DNA of 64,000 nt from NCBI GenBank assembly GCA_000474255.1, contig BATO01000020.1:1-64000 (forward strand), written 5' to 3'. The position numbers and the translations under genes were made by a program. The DNA is from Aquipseudomonas alcaligenes MRY13-0052. GTDB lineage: Bacteria; Pseudomonadota; Gammaproteobacteria; Pseudomonadales; Pseudomonadaceae. Of this stretch, positions 28,356 through 36,422 are shown piece by piece; position 1 is the first letter of the stretch; each line of letters begins with the position of its first letter. The notes beneath the pieces are model-generated. The model saw only the letters and a program-made list of their open reading frames with translations, made no database searches and was not told the origin of the DNA.

Positions 28356-28934
28356 TCAGGCCCGCACGCTTTCCCAGGCCACCTGGGCCAGCAGGTCGCG
28401 GCAGTCGGCGAGGCTGCTGCGGGTGCGGCCGGCCAGCCAGTTGCGGGCGAAGTCGTGGGTGGGGCCGATCACCACCGAGGCGAAGCAGTCCTCAGGCAGG
28501 GCGCGCAGCGCGCCGGCTTCGCGGTGGGCCTGCAGCGCCGCGAGGATGCGTGCATGGTGCTCGCGGTTGGCCTCGCGCAGTTGCTCGCCCACCTCGCCCG
28601 CTTCCACCCGCGAGCGGCTGTGCAGGACGAAGCGCGCCCAGTCGGGGTTGGCCACCACCCAGTCGATGTACGCCGTCACCAGCAGCTTCACGCAGGCCTC
28701 GGCATCGGCGGCCTTGGCGAAGCCTGTCTGCAACAGCTCGGCGTATTGGCCGACCCCGGCCAGGTAGAGCGCGCCGATGATGCGCTCCTTGTTGCCGAAG
28801 TGGTGGTAGAGGCTGCCGATGCTGGCGCCGGAACGGTCGCGGATCATCTCGATGGTGGTGGCGTCCACGCCTTCATCGGTGAAGCACTGGAGGGCGGCCT
28901 GGAGGATGTCGTCTTTGCGCGAGGAACGAGCCAT
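28356..28934 (-). CDS. TetR-family transcriptional repressor
   Basis: DNA-binding regulator of 192 residues. Residues 1-50 form the TetR helix-turn-helix: DILQAALQCFTDEGVDATT, then RDRSGASIGSLYHHFGNKERI, the classic recognition-helix pattern ending in YHHFGNKE. The C-terminal ligand-binding half is helical and variable. It is divergent from the thioesterase gene, and the 109-base gap contains a CTAGAAT-ATA-ATTCTAG palindrome that is the obvious candidate operator for both directions. The ligand may be an acyl-CoA or fatty acid, judged only from the neighbour. Confidence 0.92.
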   Translation of the reverse strand: MARSSRKDDILQAALQCFTDEGVDATTIEMIRDRSGASIGSLYHHFGNKERIIGALYLAGVGQYAELLQTGFAKAADAEACVKLLVTAYIDWVVANPDWARFVLHSRSRVEAGEVGEQLREANREHHARILAALQAHREAGALRALPEDCFASVVIGPTHDFARNWLAGRTRSSLADCRDLLAQVAWESVRA

Positions 28935-28952
28935 GGAACTCCCGATGCATGA

Positions 28953-28969
28953 CTAGAATATAATTCTAG
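28953..28969. promoter_or_regulatory. Candidate TetR operator (CTAGAAT-ATA-ATTCTAG)
   Basis: Perfect 7-bp arms with 3-base centre in the TetR/thioesterase gap, overlapped on the right by a further AGAATTCT palindrome (28968-28975). A TATACT -10-like box for the thioesterase gene is at 28989-28994, so a repressor bound here would cover its -35 region. Confidence 0.6.
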
Positions 28970-29043
28970 AATTCTTTTCTAATTTTCATATACTGCTGCG
29001 GCGCGCGCTCATCTTCAATCCACTCACGAGAGAATCGGAACCC

Positions 29044-29481
29044 ATGAGCCAGATGTTGCAGATGTTCCAGCAAGCCGGTGCGGCGCAGTTCAGCGCCATG
29101 ATCGGCCAGGTCGCCCCATACTTCGCCAGCATCGCCCCGCAGTTCGTCGAACTGCGTGCCGGCTACGCCGAAATCACCTTTCCCAAGCGCCGCGAGGTGC
29201 TCAACCACATCGGCACCGTGCATGCCATCGCCCTGTGCAACGCCGCCGAGCTGGTGGCCGGCACCATGACCGACGCCTCCATCCCCGCCGGCACCCGCTG
29301 GATTCCCCGTGGCATGACGGTGGAGTACCTGGCCAAGGCCAGCGGCGACGTGCGCGCGGTGGCCGATGGCAGCGCGGTGGACTGGTCCGTCCTGGGCGAC
29401 ATCAAGGTGCCGGTGATGGCCTATGTCGGTGACACCGCCGTACTGCGCGCCGAGATCACCATGTACCTGAGCAAGGCTTGA
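29044..29481 (+). CDS. Hotdog-fold thioesterase (DUF4442/PaaI-like)
   Basis: Probable acyl-CoA thioesterase of 145 residues. The central hotdog helix and its preceding loop are visible: KRREVLNHIGTVHAIALCNAAELVAG, with the N-H-G-type substrate loop. The following strand WIPRGMTVEYLAKASGDVRA is typical of the DUF4442 branch. Divergent from the TetR gene, closed by its own terminator and followed by convergent sohB, so it is monocistronic and likely the repressor's target. Substrate unknown. Confidence 0.85.
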   Translation: MSQMLQMFQQAGAAQFSAMIGQVAPYFASIAPQFVELRAGYAEITFPKRREVLNHIGTVHAIALCNAAELVAGTMTDASIPAGTRWIPRGMTVEYLAKASGDVRAVADGSAVDWSVLGDIKVPVMAYVGDTAVLRAEITMYLSKA

Positions 29482-29486
29482 AACAC

Positions 29487-29518
29487 AGAGGCCCGGATCG
29501 CTCCGGGCCTCTTTCTTT
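29487..29518 (+). terminator. Rho-independent terminator after thioesterase gene
   Basis: 10-bp stem AGAGGCCCGG / CCGGGCCTCT with 6-base loop, followed by TTCTTT; lies between convergent genes and may serve sohB as well. Confidence 0.88.
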
Positions 29519-29521
29519 CAT

Positions 29522-30547
29522 TCACTGCCAGAAGCGCTGTTGGCTAAGGCGACCCCACCAATTCAGCAGCACCCGGTCGACGGCCGCGCTGGCGGCCAGG
29601 CCGAAGCGCTCCTGCAGGCTCTTCTTCTCGACGAAGTTGAGCAGGAACAGGTCGGCCTCGCGGGCACGCTCGCCGAGGTATTCGTCGCTGGTCTTCAGCT
29701 CGTCCACCAGTTGCTTGTCCAGCGCGGCCATGCCCAGCCAGATCTCGCCGGTGGCCACTTCATCGATGGCCAGTTGCGGGCGGTAGCGGGCGACGAAGTT
29801 CTTGAACAGGTCGTGGGTGGTCTCCAGGTCTTCCTGGAACTTCTCCCGGCCCTTCTCGGTGTTCTCGCCGAACACGGTGAGGGTGCGCTTGTACTCGCCG
29901 GCGGTGAGCACCTCGAAGTCGACGTCATGCTTCTTCAGCAGGCGGTGCACGTTGGGCAGCTGCGCCACCACGCCGATGGAACCGAGGATGGCGAAGGGCG
30001 CGGAGAGCACCTTGTCGCCGATGCAGGCCATCATGTAGCCGCCGCTGGCGGCGACCTTGTCGACGCACACGGTCAGGGGGATGCCCGCCTGGCGGATACG
30101 CGCCAGTTGCGAGGACGCCAGGCCGTAGCTGTGGACCATGCCGCCGCCGCTTTCCAGGCGCAGCACCACCTCGTCGGCCGGGGTGGCCAGGGTCAGCAAT
30201 GCGGTGATCTCGTGGCGCATCTGCTCGGCGGCCGAGGCCTTGATGTCGCCGTCGAAGTCGAGGACGAAGACCCGGGGCTTCTGCTCGCCGGCCTTCTTCG
30301 CCGCCTTGGCGGCCTTGGCCTCGTCCTTGCGCAGGGCCTTGATGCGGTCCTTGTCCAGCAGCGAATGCTCCAGGCGCTCGCGCAGGCCTTTATAGAAGTC
30401 GTTGAGCTTGGTCACCACCAACTGGCCGCCACCGGCGCGCCGTCCCCGCCCGCGCACTGCGGCCACCGCCACCAGGACGACCAGGATGGCCACCACCAGC
30501 GTTATCGTCTTGACGAGAAAGCTCGCGTAATCGGCTAAGAACTCCAC
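29522..30547 (-). CDS. sohB: Inner-membrane serine protease SohB
   Basis: Signal-peptide-peptidase-like protease (S49 family) anchored in the inner membrane with its catalytic domain outside. The 341-residue product has one N-terminal span near residues 8-28 (FLVKTITLVVAILVVLVAVAAV), a charged lysine/alanine linker, and the protease core with the nucleophile segment VDKVAASGGYMMACIGDK and the FAILGSIGVV strand. I start it at GTG 30547, which follows AAAGGGGGT; the longer in-frame start adds a poorly hydrophobic tail unlike the family. Convergent with the thioesterase gene, divergent from the histidine phosphatase. Confidence 0.92.
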   Translation of the reverse strand: MEFLADYASFLVKTITLVVAILVVLVAVAAVRGRGRRAGGGQLVVTKLNDFYKGLRERLEHSLLDKDRIKALRKDEAKAAKAAKKAGEQKPRVFVLDFDGDIKASAAEQMRHEITALLTLATPADEVVLRLESGGGMVHSYGLASSQLARIRQAGIPLTVCVDKVAASGGYMMACIGDKVLSAPFAILGSIGVVAQLPNVHRLLKKHDVDFEVLTAGEYKRTLTVFGENTEKGREKFQEDLETTHDLFKNFVARYRPQLAIDEVATGEIWLGMAALDKQLVDELKTSDEYLGERAREADLFLLNFVEKKSLQERFGLAASAAVDRVLLNWWGRLSQQRFWQ

Positions 30548-30756
30548 AACACCCCCTTTGGGATCGACTGGCGCCCGCTCTGGCAGGCGCGAAACCGGCC
30601 AAGCATACCCGCCCGCGCCGGTCATCCACCAGCGACGGAAAAACCCCTTAATAAATAGCGGGAATGCATTCAAACAAGCGTATGTTTTTTCGTTGACAGC
30701 CCCGGAGCTTCCTCATAACCTCGCGAAACTTTCAACGTCCCGGGACGGCAGCGTAC

Positions 30757-31467
30757 GTGGGCAGCATCTACCTGATCCGACATGGCCAGGCTTCATTCGG
30801 CGCCGATAACTACGACGTGCTTTCCAGCGTCGGAGTTCGCCAGGCCGAAGTACTGGGCGATCACCTCGCGAGCCTCGGCCTGCGCCTCGATCGTTGCGTC
30901 GCGGGCAGCCTGCAACGCCAGCAGCACACCGCCGAAGCCGCCCTGTCGCGCTTCCGCGCCGTCGGCCTGGACGCCCCCGCCGTGGACACCGACCCGGCCT
31001 TCAACGAATTCGATGCGGACGCCGTGATCCGCGCGCTGCTGCCCAGCCTGCTGGAGCAGGAGCCCGAAGCCCTGCACATCATGCGCAACGCCCCGCAGAA
31101 CCGCGCCGAGTTCCAGCGCCTGTTCTCCAAGCTGGTGCTGCGCTGGGTGGCCGGCGACTACGACAACGCCGAACTGCAGAGCTGGCAAGCCTTCCACGAC
31201 CAGGTCGCGGGCGGGCTGGAGCGGGTGCTGCAACACGCCGAAAGCAAACAGAACATCGCGGTCTTCACCTCCGGCGGTACCATCACCGCCCTGCTCCACC
31301 ATGTGGCCGGCGTGCCGGCGGACCGCGCATTCGAACTCAACTGGCAGATCGTCAATACTTCGCTCTCACGCCTGAAGTTCCGCGGCAGCGAAGTGGCGCT
31401 AGCTTCCTTCAACAGTCATGTGCATCTGGAACTGTTGAAGGCGCCGGAGCTCATCACCTATCGATGA
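30757..31467 (+). CDS. Histidine phosphatase family protein (PGM-like)
   Basis: Phosphatase of the phosphoglycerate-mutase superfamily, 236 residues, cytosolic. It has the RHG motif at residues 8-10 (YLIRHGQASFG), RQAEVLGDHL and CVAGSLQRQQHTAE with the second arginine, and a late FTSGGTITALL segment in place of the more usual catalytic-histidine strand, which may alter activity. The start is a GTG (30757) right before GSIYLIRHG; no better start exists. A TTGACA hexamer at 30693 may be its -35. It leads into the SCP2, kinase and SDR genes on the same strand. Confidence 0.85.
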   Translation: MGSIYLIRHGQASFGADNYDVLSSVGVRQAEVLGDHLASLGLRLDRCVAGSLQRQQHTAEAALSRFRAVGLDAPAVDTDPAFNEFDADAVIRALLPSLLEQEPEALHIMRNAPQNRAEFQRLFSKLVLRWVAGDYDNAELQSWQAFHDQVAGGLERVLQHAESKQNIAVFTSGGTITALLHHVAGVPADRAFELNWQIVNTSLSRLKFRGSEVALASFNSHVHLELLKAPELITYR

Positions 31468-31527
31468 GCACGGCCCACTGCGCCCCAGAAGGGGCGCTAG
31501 AAAAACCTGAAAATAAAGGAAAGAACC

Positions 31528-31842
31528 ATGACCACAGTTGCTGACATCGTCAAAAACATGCAGTCCAAGTTCAACGCCGGTGCCGCCGCTGGCCTGGACC
31601 TGGTATTCCAGTTCAACATCGAAGATGGCGACAACCACTATCTGGTCGTCAAGGACGGCACCTGCGACGTACAGCAAGGTGATGCCCCGAACCCGAACGT
31701 CACCCTGATCATGTCCACCGAAACCCTGGTTGGCATCATGACCGGCGAAACCGACGGCATGCAGGCCTTCATGGGCGGCAAACTGCGCGCCGAAGGCGAC
31801 ATGATGCTCGCCATGAAGCTCGGCGAGCTCTTCCCGGTCTAA
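31528..31842 (+). CDS. SCP2 sterol-binding domain protein
   Basis: Small lipid or acyl-chain binding protein, 104 residues, consisting of just one SCP2 domain: FNAGAAAGLDLVFQFNIEDGD, then VTLIMSTETLVGIMTGETDGMQAFMGGKLRAEGDMMLAMKL, the signature C-terminal helix pair. AAAGGAAAG precedes the ATG. It starts 60 bases after the phosphatase gene and ends at a strong terminator, so the kinase and SDR that follow use another promoter. It may carry fatty acyl-CoA or sterol-like ligands. Confidence 0.92.
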   Translation: MTTVADIVKNMQSKFNAGAAAGLDLVFQFNIEDGDNHYLVVKDGTCDVQQGDAPNPNVTLIMSTETLVGIMTGETDGMQAFMGGKLRAEGDMMLAMKLGELFPV

Positions 31843-31866
31843 GCTTCGAGCTGACCAGGAACAGAG

Positions 31867-31898
31867 AAAACCGGAGTCCCAGGGCTCCGGTTTTTTTT
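31867..31898 (+). terminator. Rho-independent terminator after SCP2 gene
   Basis: AACCGGAG / CTCCGGTT stem followed by eight T residues, 25 bases after the stop. Confidence 0.93.
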
Positions 31899-32049
31899 CG
31901 CCCGGCGCAGGTGAATCCGGGCTAATCAGGCAGTTTGATTGTGCTGCAACACGCCTGCCTATAACGGCCCTTCGCCCTTGTGACGCCATCCGGGCGGCAT
32001 TAGATTAGCGAATAGTCTCGGGCCCTCATCATAAGTAGAAGGGATAAGC

Positions 32050-33120
32050 ATGACGCTTACTGATCAGTCCACCCGCATCCGCGAAGGCGAAGAGCTCGAC
32101 GCCGCGGCCATCGATCCTTACCTCAAGGCCAACATCCCCGGCCTGACCGGTACGCCGCGCATCAGCCAGTTTCCCGGTGGTGCCTCGAACCTGACCTACC
32201 TGCTGGAATACCCGGAGCGCGAGTTCGTCCTGCGTCGACCGCCCTTCGGCCACAAGGCCAAGTCCGCCCATGACATGGGCCGCGAGTTCCGCATCCTCAA
32301 CCAGCTCAACGACGGCTTCCCCTACTGCCCGAAAGCCTATGTGCACTGCACCGACGAGTCGGTGATCGGCGCCGAGTTCTACGTGATGGACCGGGTCAAG
32401 GGCGTGATCCTGCGGGCCGACGTACCGGCCGAGCTGGGCCTCGACGAAGCCAAGACCCGCGCGCTGTGCAAGAGCTTCATCGACAAGTTCGTCGAGCTGC
32501 ACAACGTCGACTACAACGCCTGCGGCCTGGGTGACCTGGGCAAGCCGGAAGGCTACGTGCAGCGCCAGATCTCCGGCTGGAGCGACCGCTACGAGAAAGC
32601 CCTGACCCCCGACGCCCCCACCTGGGAGCCGGTCAAGGCCTGGCTGCGCGAGAAGATGCCCGCCGACCACCACAAGCCGGCGATCGTGCACAACGACTAC
32701 CGCTTCGACAACGTGATCCTCGACCCGGCCAACTCGATGAACATCATCGGCGTGCTCGACTGGGAGCTGACCACCATCGGCGACCCGCTGATGGACCTGG
32801 GCAACACCCTCGCCTACTGGATCGAAGCCGCCGACCCGGCCCCGGTGCAACTGATGCGCCGCCAGCCCAGCCACCTGCCGGGCATGCTCAGCCGCCAGGA
32901 GTTCGCCGACTACTACGCCGAGCGCGCCGGCCTGCCGCCGATCACCAACCTCGACTTCTACTACACCTACGGCCTGTTCCGCCTGGCCGGCATCGTGCAG
33001 CAAATCTACTACCGCTTCTTCCACGGCCAGACCCAGGACAAGCGCTTCGCACAGTTCATCCACATGAACAAGCTGCTGGAGCAGATGAGCCTGCAGGTCA
33101 TCGGCAAATCACGGCTGTAA
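32050..33120 (+). CDS. APH/ACAD10-like phosphotransferase
   Basis: Kinase-fold protein of 356 residues, resembling the aminoglycoside phosphotransferase-like domain fused to acyl-CoA dehydrogenases in ACAD10/ACAD11, which phosphorylate hydroxyacyl-CoA. Key residues: a nucleotide-loop region FPGGASNLTYLL, the lysine-poor FVLRRPPFGHKAKSAHDMGREF strand typical of this branch, catalytic HNDYRFDN (D216) and the metal-binding VLDWELTTIGDPLMDLG. AGAAGGGA precedes the ATG. The SDR gene follows after 25 bases. Together they could convert a hydroxyacyl substrate; that is inference from the ACAD10 analogy, not evidence for antibiotic resistance. Confidence 0.88.
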   Translation: MTLTDQSTRIREGEELDAAAIDPYLKANIPGLTGTPRISQFPGGASNLTYLLEYPEREFVLRRPPFGHKAKSAHDMGREFRILNQLNDGFPYCPKAYVHCTDESVIGAEFYVMDRVKGVILRADVPAELGLDEAKTRALCKSFIDKFVELHNVDYNACGLGDLGKPEGYVQRQISGWSDRYEKALTPDAPTWEPVKAWLREKMPADHHKPAIVHNDYRFDNVILDPANSMNIIGVLDWELTTIGDPLMDLGNTLAYWIEAADPAPVQLMRRQPSHLPGMLSRQEFADYYAERAGLPPITNLDFYYTYGLFRLAGIVQQIYYRFFHGQTQDKRFAQFIHMNKLLEQMSLQVIGKSRL

Positions 33121-33145
33121 CACGGCTCACAACAAGGGGAACCCC

Positions 33146-33913
33146 ATGTCCAAGACCCACCTGTTCGACCTCGACGGCAAGATCGCCTTCGTATCCGGCG
33201 CCAGCCGTGGCATCGGCGAGGCCATCGCCAAGCTGCTGGCCCAGCAGGGCGCCCACGTGATCGTCTCCAGCCGCAAGATCGACGGCTGCCAGGCCGTCGC
33301 CGACGCCATTGTCGCCGAGGGTGGCAAGGCCACCGCCATCGCCTGCCACATCGGCGAGATGGAGCAGATCCAGAGCGTCTTCGCGCAGATCCGCGAGCAG
33401 TTCGGCCGCCTCGACATCCTGGTCAACAACGCCGCCACCAACCCGCAGTTCTGCAACGTGCTGGACACCGACCTGTCGGCCTTCCAGAAGACCGTCGACG
33501 TGAACATCCGCGGCTACTACTTCATGTCCATCGAAGGCGGCAAGCTGATGAAGCAGAACGGCGGTGGCAGCATCATCAACGTCGCCTCCATCAACGGCGT
33601 CTCCCCGGGCGAGTTCCAGGGCATCTACTCGGTGACCAAGGCTGCCGTGATCAGCATGACCAAGGTCTTCGCCAAGGAATGCGCGCAGTTCGGCATCCGC
33701 TGCAACGCCCTGCTGCCGGGCCTGACCGACACCAAGTTCGCCTCGGCCCTGACCAAGAACGACACCATCCTCAACGTCGCCCTGCAGCGCATTCCGCTGA
33801 AGCGCGTGGCTGACCCGAGCGAAATGGCCGGCACCGTGCTCTACCTCGCCAGCGACGCCTCCAGCTACACCACCGGCGTGGCGCTGAACGTGGACGGCGG
33901 CTTCCTCTCCTGA
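33146..33913 (+). CDS. SDR-family oxidoreductase
   Basis: Short-chain dehydrogenase, 255 residues, cytosolic, NAD(P)-dependent. It has the cofactor motif SGASRGIGE near residues 18-26, the NNAATNP segment, and the catalytic YSVTK near residue 161, with NVASINGVSPGEF supplying the serine. The C-terminal strand VALNVDGGFLS is typical. AAGGGGAACCCC precedes the ATG. Follows the APH-like kinase by 25 bases in one operon; likely works on an acyl or hydroxyacyl substrate. Ends at a strong terminator. Confidence 0.92.
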   Translation: MSKTHLFDLDGKIAFVSGASRGIGEAIAKLLAQQGAHVIVSSRKIDGCQAVADAIVAEGGKATAIACHIGEMEQIQSVFAQIREQFGRLDILVNNAATNPQFCNVLDTDLSAFQKTVDVNIRGYYFMSIEGGKLMKQNGGGSIINVASINGVSPGEFQGIYSVTKAAVISMTKVFAKECAQFGIRCNALLPGLTDTKFASALTKNDTILNVALQRIPLKRVADPSEMAGTVLYLASDASSYTTGVALNVDGGFLS

Positions 33914-33929
33914 GGAAACCCCGCCCATG

Positions 33930-33964
33930 AAAAAGGGAGCCTAATGGCTCCCTTTTTCTTTTCT
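33930..33964 (+). terminator. Rho-independent terminator after SDR gene
   Basis: AAAAAGGGAGC / GCTCCCTTTTT perfect 11-bp stem followed by CTTTTC. Confidence 0.92.
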
Positions 33965-34002
33965 GCGTCAGGACGCCCTAGTGGACGCTGGGCGACCTGC
34001 AG

Positions 34003-34027
34003 GTTGGGCTGAGGCACGAAGCCCAAC
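34003..34027. repeat. Dispersed palindrome, GTTGGGCT...AGCCCAAC type
   Basis: 8-bp arms around GAGGCACGA, in the gap between the SDR terminator and the convergent membrane protein gene. A sequence of this kind is common between Pseudomonas genes; only one copy is in the window. Confidence 0.55.
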
Positions 34028-34085
34028 GCAGCGAAGCCGACCCATGCACGCTGGGCCTGGCTGCGCTCGGCGCCACCCTTCGCGA

Positions 34086-34736
34086 TCAGCGCCAGTCCTT
34101 GAGCGCCTGGGTGGCGACCGGGTTGAGTGGCTGGGCCAGCAAACCGGTGGGCGAGAGGCTGACGGAGTAGACCGCGCCGTCGGCCATGGGCAGGTAGGTC
34201 ACCCGCTGCGCCTGGGGGTCGAACAGGAACAGGTCGCGCTGGTTGAGCCGCAGCCAGCGCCACAGGTCGATGCCATAGGGGCTGGCGGCCAGCTCGGCTT
34301 CGGCGTGCTGGGCCAGTTGCTGCTCCTCGATGGCGAGGAAGCGCCCGGAGAGCTTCTCCAGGCGGTAGCCCGGCTGCAGGCCGATCAGCTCGGCCAGGCC
34401 CTTGAGGCGGAAGATCCGCGCATCCAGCTGCCACAGGTCGCCATCCAGCAACACCGTGCGCTCGTTACCGCCTTCGAGCAGGGTCACTTCGTAGCGCTGC
34501 GGGCCCAGGGCCTTGAAGTTGAGGGTGACGATGGGCTTGTCGGGGTGCAGGGGCTCGTAGCGGGTCAGGTCCCAGGCCACGGTGCCCACCAGCAGCGCCA
34601 GGGCGAGGAAGCCCAGGCCGAGGGTGCCGCGCAACCAACCGAGGAACCAGCTGCGATCGAAGAGGATGCGCGCGGCCACAACCGCGGCAAGCAGAGCCAG
34701 CAGGGCGATGCCCCAGGCCAGGCCGTCATACTGCAT
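34086..34736 (-). CDS. Conserved membrane protein, function unknown
   Basis: I do not recognise a named family. The 216-residue product has two N-terminal membrane helices (about 7-22 and 36-56) followed by a 155-residue soluble domain, probably periplasmic, with beta-rich segments such as YEVTLLEGGNERTVLLDGDLWQLDARIFRLKG. Similar proteins are annotated as multidrug-efflux-associated in databases I remember, without proof. AAAGGG precedes the ATG. Divergent from the TSUP exporter gene. Confidence 0.8.
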   Translation of the reverse strand: MQYDGLAWGIALLALLAAVVAARILFDRSWFLGWLRGTLGLGFLALALLVGTVAWDLTRYEPLHPDKPIVTLNFKALGPQRYEVTLLEGGNERTVLLDGDLWQLDARIFRLKGLAELIGLQPGYRLEKLSGRFLAIEEQQLAQHAEAELAASPYGIDLWRWLRLNQRDLFLFDPQAQRVTYLPMADGAVYSVSLSPTGLLAQPLNPVATQALKDWR

Positions 34737-34835
34737 GGAACCCTTTCCTTCTGTGCAAAATAGCCGGCATTATGCGGACCTCCCGGCGCAGCGACCAGTT
34801 GCCGCGCTGCGCAATCGGACACAGATCGAGCATTT

Positions 34836-35612
34836 ATGCCCTTCCCTCTCGACTTCGCCGTCGACCCCGTCACCCTTCTGGTGCTGGCGGCGGTCGCGTT
34901 CCTCGCCGGTTTCATCGACGCCATCGCCGGCGGTGGCGGCCTGCTGACCATCCCCGCCCTGCTCACCGCCGGGCTGCCGCCGCACCTGGTACTGGGCACC
35001 AACAAGCTGTGCGCCACCTTCGGCTCGGCCACCGCCAGCTATACCTTCTACCGACGCAAGCTGTTCGAGCCGGCCAAGTGGCGCAGCGCGCTGATCGCCA
35101 CCGCCCTGGGCGCGGCCATAGGCGCGGTGATCGCCCACTGGCTGCCGGCCCACTGGCTGAACCAGATGCTTCCCGCCGTGGTGTTCGGCTGCGGCCTGTA
35201 CCTGCTGTTCGGCAAGGTGCCGGATGCCCAGCACGCCGTCGACGCGCCCATTCCCCGTGGCCGCCAATGGCCCCAGGGATTGGGCCTGGGCTTCTACGAT
35301 GGCGTCGCCGGCCCCGGCACCGGCGCCTTCTGGACCGTCAGCAGCCTGCTGATGTACCCCCTCGACCTGGTGCGTGCCAGCGGTGTGGCGCGGACGATGA
35401 ACTTCGTCAGCAACGGCGTCGCCCTTGCGGTTTTCGTGGTGGGTGGCCAGGTGGCCTGGCTGCTGGGCATCAGCATGGGCATCGCGCTGATGGCGGGCGC
35501 CTTCCTCGGCGCACGCACGGCCATCAGCGGCGGGGCGAAGTTCATCCGCCCGGTGTTCATCTGCGTGGTGTTGGCGCTGACCGCGCGGCTAGCCTGGCAG
35601 CACTGGTTCTGA
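34836..35612 (+). CDS. TSUP/TauE-SafE family membrane transporter
   Basis: Inner-membrane exporter or importer of the TSUP family, whose members move sulfite, sulfonates or organic anions. The 258-residue product has about eight membrane spans, the family signature [20 protein letters not shown] near residues 25-45 and its second-half repeat [17 protein letters not shown] near 150-165. Start is the ATG at 34836. Its last 24 bases overlap the tail of the convergent nudC gene. The substrate cannot be named; cysI is 7 kb away and no link is implied. Confidence 0.9.
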   Translation: MPFPLDFAVDPVTLLVLAAVAFLAGFIDAIAGGGGLLTIPALLTAGLPPHLVLGTNKLCATFGSATASYTFYRRKLFEPAKWRSALIATALGAAIGAVIAHWLPAHWLNQMLPAVVFGCGLYLLFGKVPDAQHAVDAPIPRGRQWPQGLGLGFYDGVAGPGTGAFWTVSSLLMYPLDLVRASGVARTMNFVSNGVALAVFVVGGQVAWLLGISMGIALMAGAFLGARTAISGGAKFIRPVFICVVLALTARLAWQHWF

Positions 35613-36422
35613 GTGACCCAGGCGGCGCGCCAGGTAGAGGTCGATCAGGTAGCGCGCGATGGACTTGCTCGCCGGCAGCGGCGGCAGGTCGTGGATGGAG
35701 AACCACTGGGCGTCTTCGATCTCGCCCGGCTGCGGGACGATATCGCCGCTGACGTATTCGGCGTGGAAGCCGAGCATCAGCGAATGGGGGAAGGGCCAGT
35801 TCTGGCTGGCGATGTACTGCGGCATGGCGATTTCCACGCCGACTTCCTCGCGCACTTCGCGCGCCACGCACTGCTCCACCGACTCGCCCGGCTCGACGAA
35901 GCCGGCCAGGGTGCTGTAGACGCCGCTGACGAAGCGCGGCGAGCGCGCCAGCAGCAGCTCGTCACCGCGGGTCACCAGCACGATCATGCTCGGCGACAGG
36001 CGCGGGTAATGGTGCACGCCGCAGCTTTCGCAGTGCATGGCCCGCTCACCGGCGACCTGGCGCATGCGCGCGCCACAGCTGCCGCAGAAGCGTTGCTGGT
36101 CGGCCCAGGTGCCGATCTGGGTGGCGAAGCCGAGCATGCGGAAGGTGTCCGGGTCGCCCTGCATCATCAACTGGCGCAGGCCGACCCAGGCGCTGCCGGG
36201 CACATCGGCGGTGCTCGCCAGTTCCAGCAGGTAGATTTCATCGCCATCGAAGTGACCGATGCCGTGTTCGGAGAGGATCGGCAGGTCCTGGCGCTTCAGC
36301 CATTCCCGGGGGAACAGCACGCCATTGCCGTCGGCCAGGAACTGCTGGCGGCAGTGGGCCAGGGCCCAGCCACCGGCGCGGCTAGCATCGAGCAGGCTGG
36401 GCTGCCAGCGTTCGGTGGCCAT
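35589..36422 (-). CDS. nudC: NADH pyrophosphatase / NAD-RNA decapping enzyme NudC
   Basis: Nudix hydrolase that cleaves NADH and removes the NAD cap from RNA. The 277-residue product has the zinc site C113-x2-C116...C131-x2-C134 (CGSCGAR, CESC), the Nudix box at 174-196 (GFVEPGE...REVREEVGV) and the NudC-specific motif SQNWPFPHS. Its ATG overlaps the fimL stop by one base (TGATG), so the two are translationally coupled. It overlaps the convergent TSUP gene tail by 24 bases. Cytosolic. Confidence 0.95.
   Translation of the reverse strand: MATERWQPSLLDASRAGGWALAHCRQQFLADGNGVLFPREWLKRQDLPILSEHGIGHFDGDEIYLLELASTADVPGSAWVGLRQLMMQGDPDTFRMLGFATQIGTWADQQRFCGSCGARMRQVAGERAMHCESCGVHHYPRLSPSMIVLVTRGDELLLARSPRFVSGVYSTLAGFVEPGESVEQCVAREVREEVGVEIAMPQYIASQNWPFPHSLMLGFHAEYVSGDIVPQPGEIEDAQWFSIHDLPPLPASKSIARYLIDLYLARRLGHSEPVLPG

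Noticed and set aside
32050-33120. Aminoglycoside resistance kinase
   Set aside because: The HNDYRFDN motif is shared with ACAD10-like kinases and the neighbouring SDR/SCP2 genes point to lipid metabolism; no resistance-gene subtype fits.
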